NCBI GenBank assembly: GCA_900546675.1
Contig: URDQ01000007.1
Coordinates: 1 to 43,477 of the forward strand
Reading direction: 5' to 3'
Source: an uncultured Porphyromonas sp.
GTDB taxonomy: Bacteria; Bacteroidota; Bacteroidia; Bacteroidales; Porphyromonadaceae
DNA length: 43,477 nt
The notes below the pieces were generated by a model that worked only from the letters and a program-made list of their open reading frames with translations, made no database searches and was not told the origin of the DNA. Made by a program: the position numbers and the translations under genes. Positions 42,337 to 43,477 of the stretch are shown here, piece by piece (positions within the stretch are counted from its first letter, which is position 1; every line of letters starts with the position of its first letter).

Positions 42337-43086
42337 CTAATGCTGTCCGTGCTTCTGCTTGTTCTCTAGATACTTACTATCGAGTGCCCAGGTGAGCCGT
42401 GGCTCTAGTGCGATAGCCTTGCGATACCACGTCTCAGCCTGCGTCTGCTCACCGACACCTACGTAGCACTCGGCAATCTGGATCAGAAGACTCAAGTAAA
42501 GCCACGACCCCTTGCTTTCGCCTTTGGAAACCATCGCACGCTCTGCACGAATCAGGTAGTCGATAGCATCTCGCTTAGCATCTCCCTTGAAGAAGGCTGG
42601 AGCGAAGTACTGTGCATTGCCTCGCTGGATCAGACCGATAGCGTTTTGCTGATCCATCTTGATCGAGCGATTCATCAGACTAATGCTCTTATTGCCCACC
42701 AGCGGAGCACGTAGCCACGAGATGCCGATACGGTAAGTGTAGTAAGCCGATAGGTAGGCGGTCATCTCGGCGGTCTTGTAGTCACACTCTAGGAGGTAGT
42801 CCACGTGCGCTTTGTACCGCTTGAGGTACTGCTCCGCTTCATTGTTTCTGTCTCGTAGCATACACTCAGCGATGTATCCGTACTCATACTCCACCAGCTC
42901 GGCAATACGTGCATAGCTCTTGTTAGGCTCAGCGTGCATACGGTCTACGACCCGCTTCCAGCTGTTGATGTCACGCTTTACATACGCCTCGTAGACCTGC
43001 TGTTGGTCTGCCGTCTGTGCCCAGCTACTTCCTACTCCCAAGAGGAGCACGAAGAGCAAAAGTACCAATATCTGTCTCTGTCTCAT
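42337..43086 (-). CDS. Exported TPR-like protein
   Basis: 249-residue protein with a signal peptide (residues 1-23, cut after SWA). The rest is helical and repeat-like, and the clearest TPR is at the C terminus (LIQIAECYVGVGEQTQAETWYRKAIALEPRLTWAL, about 206-240). The middle part (TAEMTAYLSAYYTYRIGISW; IGLIQRGNAQYFAPAFFKGD) fits further tetratricopeptide-like helices. It is probably a periplasmic scaffold protein of unknown partner. It precedes uvrB in the same unit; there is no obvious functional tie with DNA repair. Confidence 0.8.
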   Translation of the reverse strand: MRQRQILVLLLFVLLLGVGSSWAQTADQQQVYEAYVKRDINSWKRVVDRMHAEPNKSYARIAELVEYEYGYIAECMLRDRNNEAEQYLKRYKAHVDYLLECDYKTAEMTAYLSAYYTYRIGISWLRAPLVGNKSISLMNRSIKMDQQNAIGLIQRGNAQYFAPAFFKGDAKRDAIDYLIRAERAMVSKGESKGSWLYLSLLIQIAECYVGVGEQTQAETWYRKAIALEPRLTWALDSKYLENKQKHGQH

Positions 43087-43184
43087 ACAATCTCTGTTTG
43101 TCTAATGGTCAACGAAAACTATCCCACCGTGCGGGACAGCTGGAGAGGACTCCCCGAAGAGCTGTCTCATCTCCTTCATATCCC

Positions 43185-43192
43185 CAAAGATA
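43185..43192 (-). promoter_or_regulatory. Promoter -7 element of the TPR-uvrB unit
   Basis: The minus strand reads TATCTTTG, giving a leader of about 90 bases before the start at 43086. Confidence 0.65.
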
Positions 43193-43267
43193 CAAAACTC
43201 TAGCGAAGCCACAACGCCTCACCCGGCTCTTTGATCCCGCAAATCTCACGTGTGACGATGAGACGAG

Positions 43268-43439
43268 TAACGGCTGTACTACAACGGACGCACGACCGTG
43301 CGTTCGTTGTGTCAAAGGTTACAGCGTCAAGTTATTATCCGTCACGGCAGGTTTGGGGACGGATGCCATCCGACTCGATACTATCCGAGCGTCCCTACAC
43401 AGGGTTACTCGTCACGCTGTGATACAAAGGGTTACACGT
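43268..43439 (-). repeat. Second dispersed repeat family, copy 2
   Basis: A perfect 17-base end TACAAAGGGTTACACGT (43423-43439) is the reverse complement of 28284-28300. CGAGTAACGGCTGTA (about 43264-43278) is the reverse complement of TACAGCCGTTACTCG at about 28398-28412. Inside, a hairpin ACAACGGACGCACG/CGTGCGTTCGTTGT (43281-43310, one mismatch) is followed by GTGTCAAAGGT, GGACGGATGCC..TCCGACT and GAGCGTCCCTACA..GTTACTCGTCA. The blocks are shared with copy 1 although spacers differ. Confidence 0.8.
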
Positions 43440-43477
43440 ATCATCGCTATACGTCAAGTGCGTCCGTTGTCGACAAA

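Larger units (their letters stand above)
43087..43477. other. Non-coding end region with repeat copy
   Basis: No gene is seen in the last 391 bp. It contains the promoter of the TPR-like gene at 43185-43192 and the second copy of the inverted-repeat family at about 43268-43439. The flanking gene lies beyond the window. Confidence 0.65.

Overview
The window looks like chromosomal DNA of a Porphyromonas-type Bacteroidota (Bacteroidales). The support is: TAnnTTTG promoter elements (usually TACCTTTG or TATCTTTG) before most transcription units; Bacteroidota-only families (DUF2807, DUF4293, DUF4294, DUF5106, DUF5689, BACON, TonB receptors with a carboxypeptidase-regulatory-like start); the Bacteroidota form of RNA polymerase omega; and a large secreted protein with a type IX secretion (T9SS) C-terminal signal. 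Base composition is balanced to slightly GC-rich, which would suit the P. asaccharolytica/uenonis side of the genus better than P. gingivalis; that placement is inference. There is no phage, insertion sequence, rRNA or CRISPR array. Gene density is high and nearly all genes are intact.

Layout. 1-503 is gene-free and carries one copy of a dispersed repeat and the dnaG promoter. 504-5961 (+): primase, DNA polymerase III delta', an acyltransferase, riboflavin synthase and a nitroreductase. 6112-10050 (-): a probable operon of a DivIC/FtsB-like protein, a small membrane protein, a pseudouridine synthase and DsbD, ending at a strong terminator. 10104-11702: a DUF2807 lipoprotein and a DUF4294 protein transcribed divergently from closely packed promoters. 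11716-17114 (-): miaA, an unusual IMP dehydrogenase, DUF4293, rpoZ, bamD and prs. 17115-17812 is mostly non-coding: a second repeat copy, tRNA-Val(GAC) and its terminator. 17815-24406 (+): a TonB receptor, two DUF5689 lipoproteins and a secreted nuclease lipoprotein, together a candidate nucleic-acid scavenging locus. 24706-28035 (+): a six-module T9SS cargo protein. 28036-28562 is non-coding and holds a third repeat copy directly beside a second repeat family. 28563-30518: groES-groEL. 30731-33439 (-): a phosphatase/nuclease-family protein, an ECF sigma factor, a putative anti-sigma factor and a small exported protein. 33663-33735: tRNA-Phe. 33849-40280 (+): a dihydroorotate-dehydrogenase-like protein, an OmpA lipoprotein, a thioredoxin-like lipoprotein, rfbA, L-serine dehydratase, a cation efflux protein and folB. 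40288-43086 (-): uvrB and a TPR-like protein. 43087-43477 is non-coding and holds another copy of the second repeat family.

The most unusual signal is the first repeat family. Three intergenic copies (about 223-395, 17226-17390 and 28097-28270) are each an eight-unit array of about 22 bp per unit. Three CACGTG-cored units come first, then two CCTCCGAAG-cored units, then three more CACGTG-cored units. The core centres fall at the same relative offsets in all three copies (22, 22, 64, 22, 22 bp; 152 bp in total). A second notable point is that the IMP dehydrogenase closely resembles the enzyme of the protozoan parasite Tritrichomonas foetus rather than the common bacterial GuaB.
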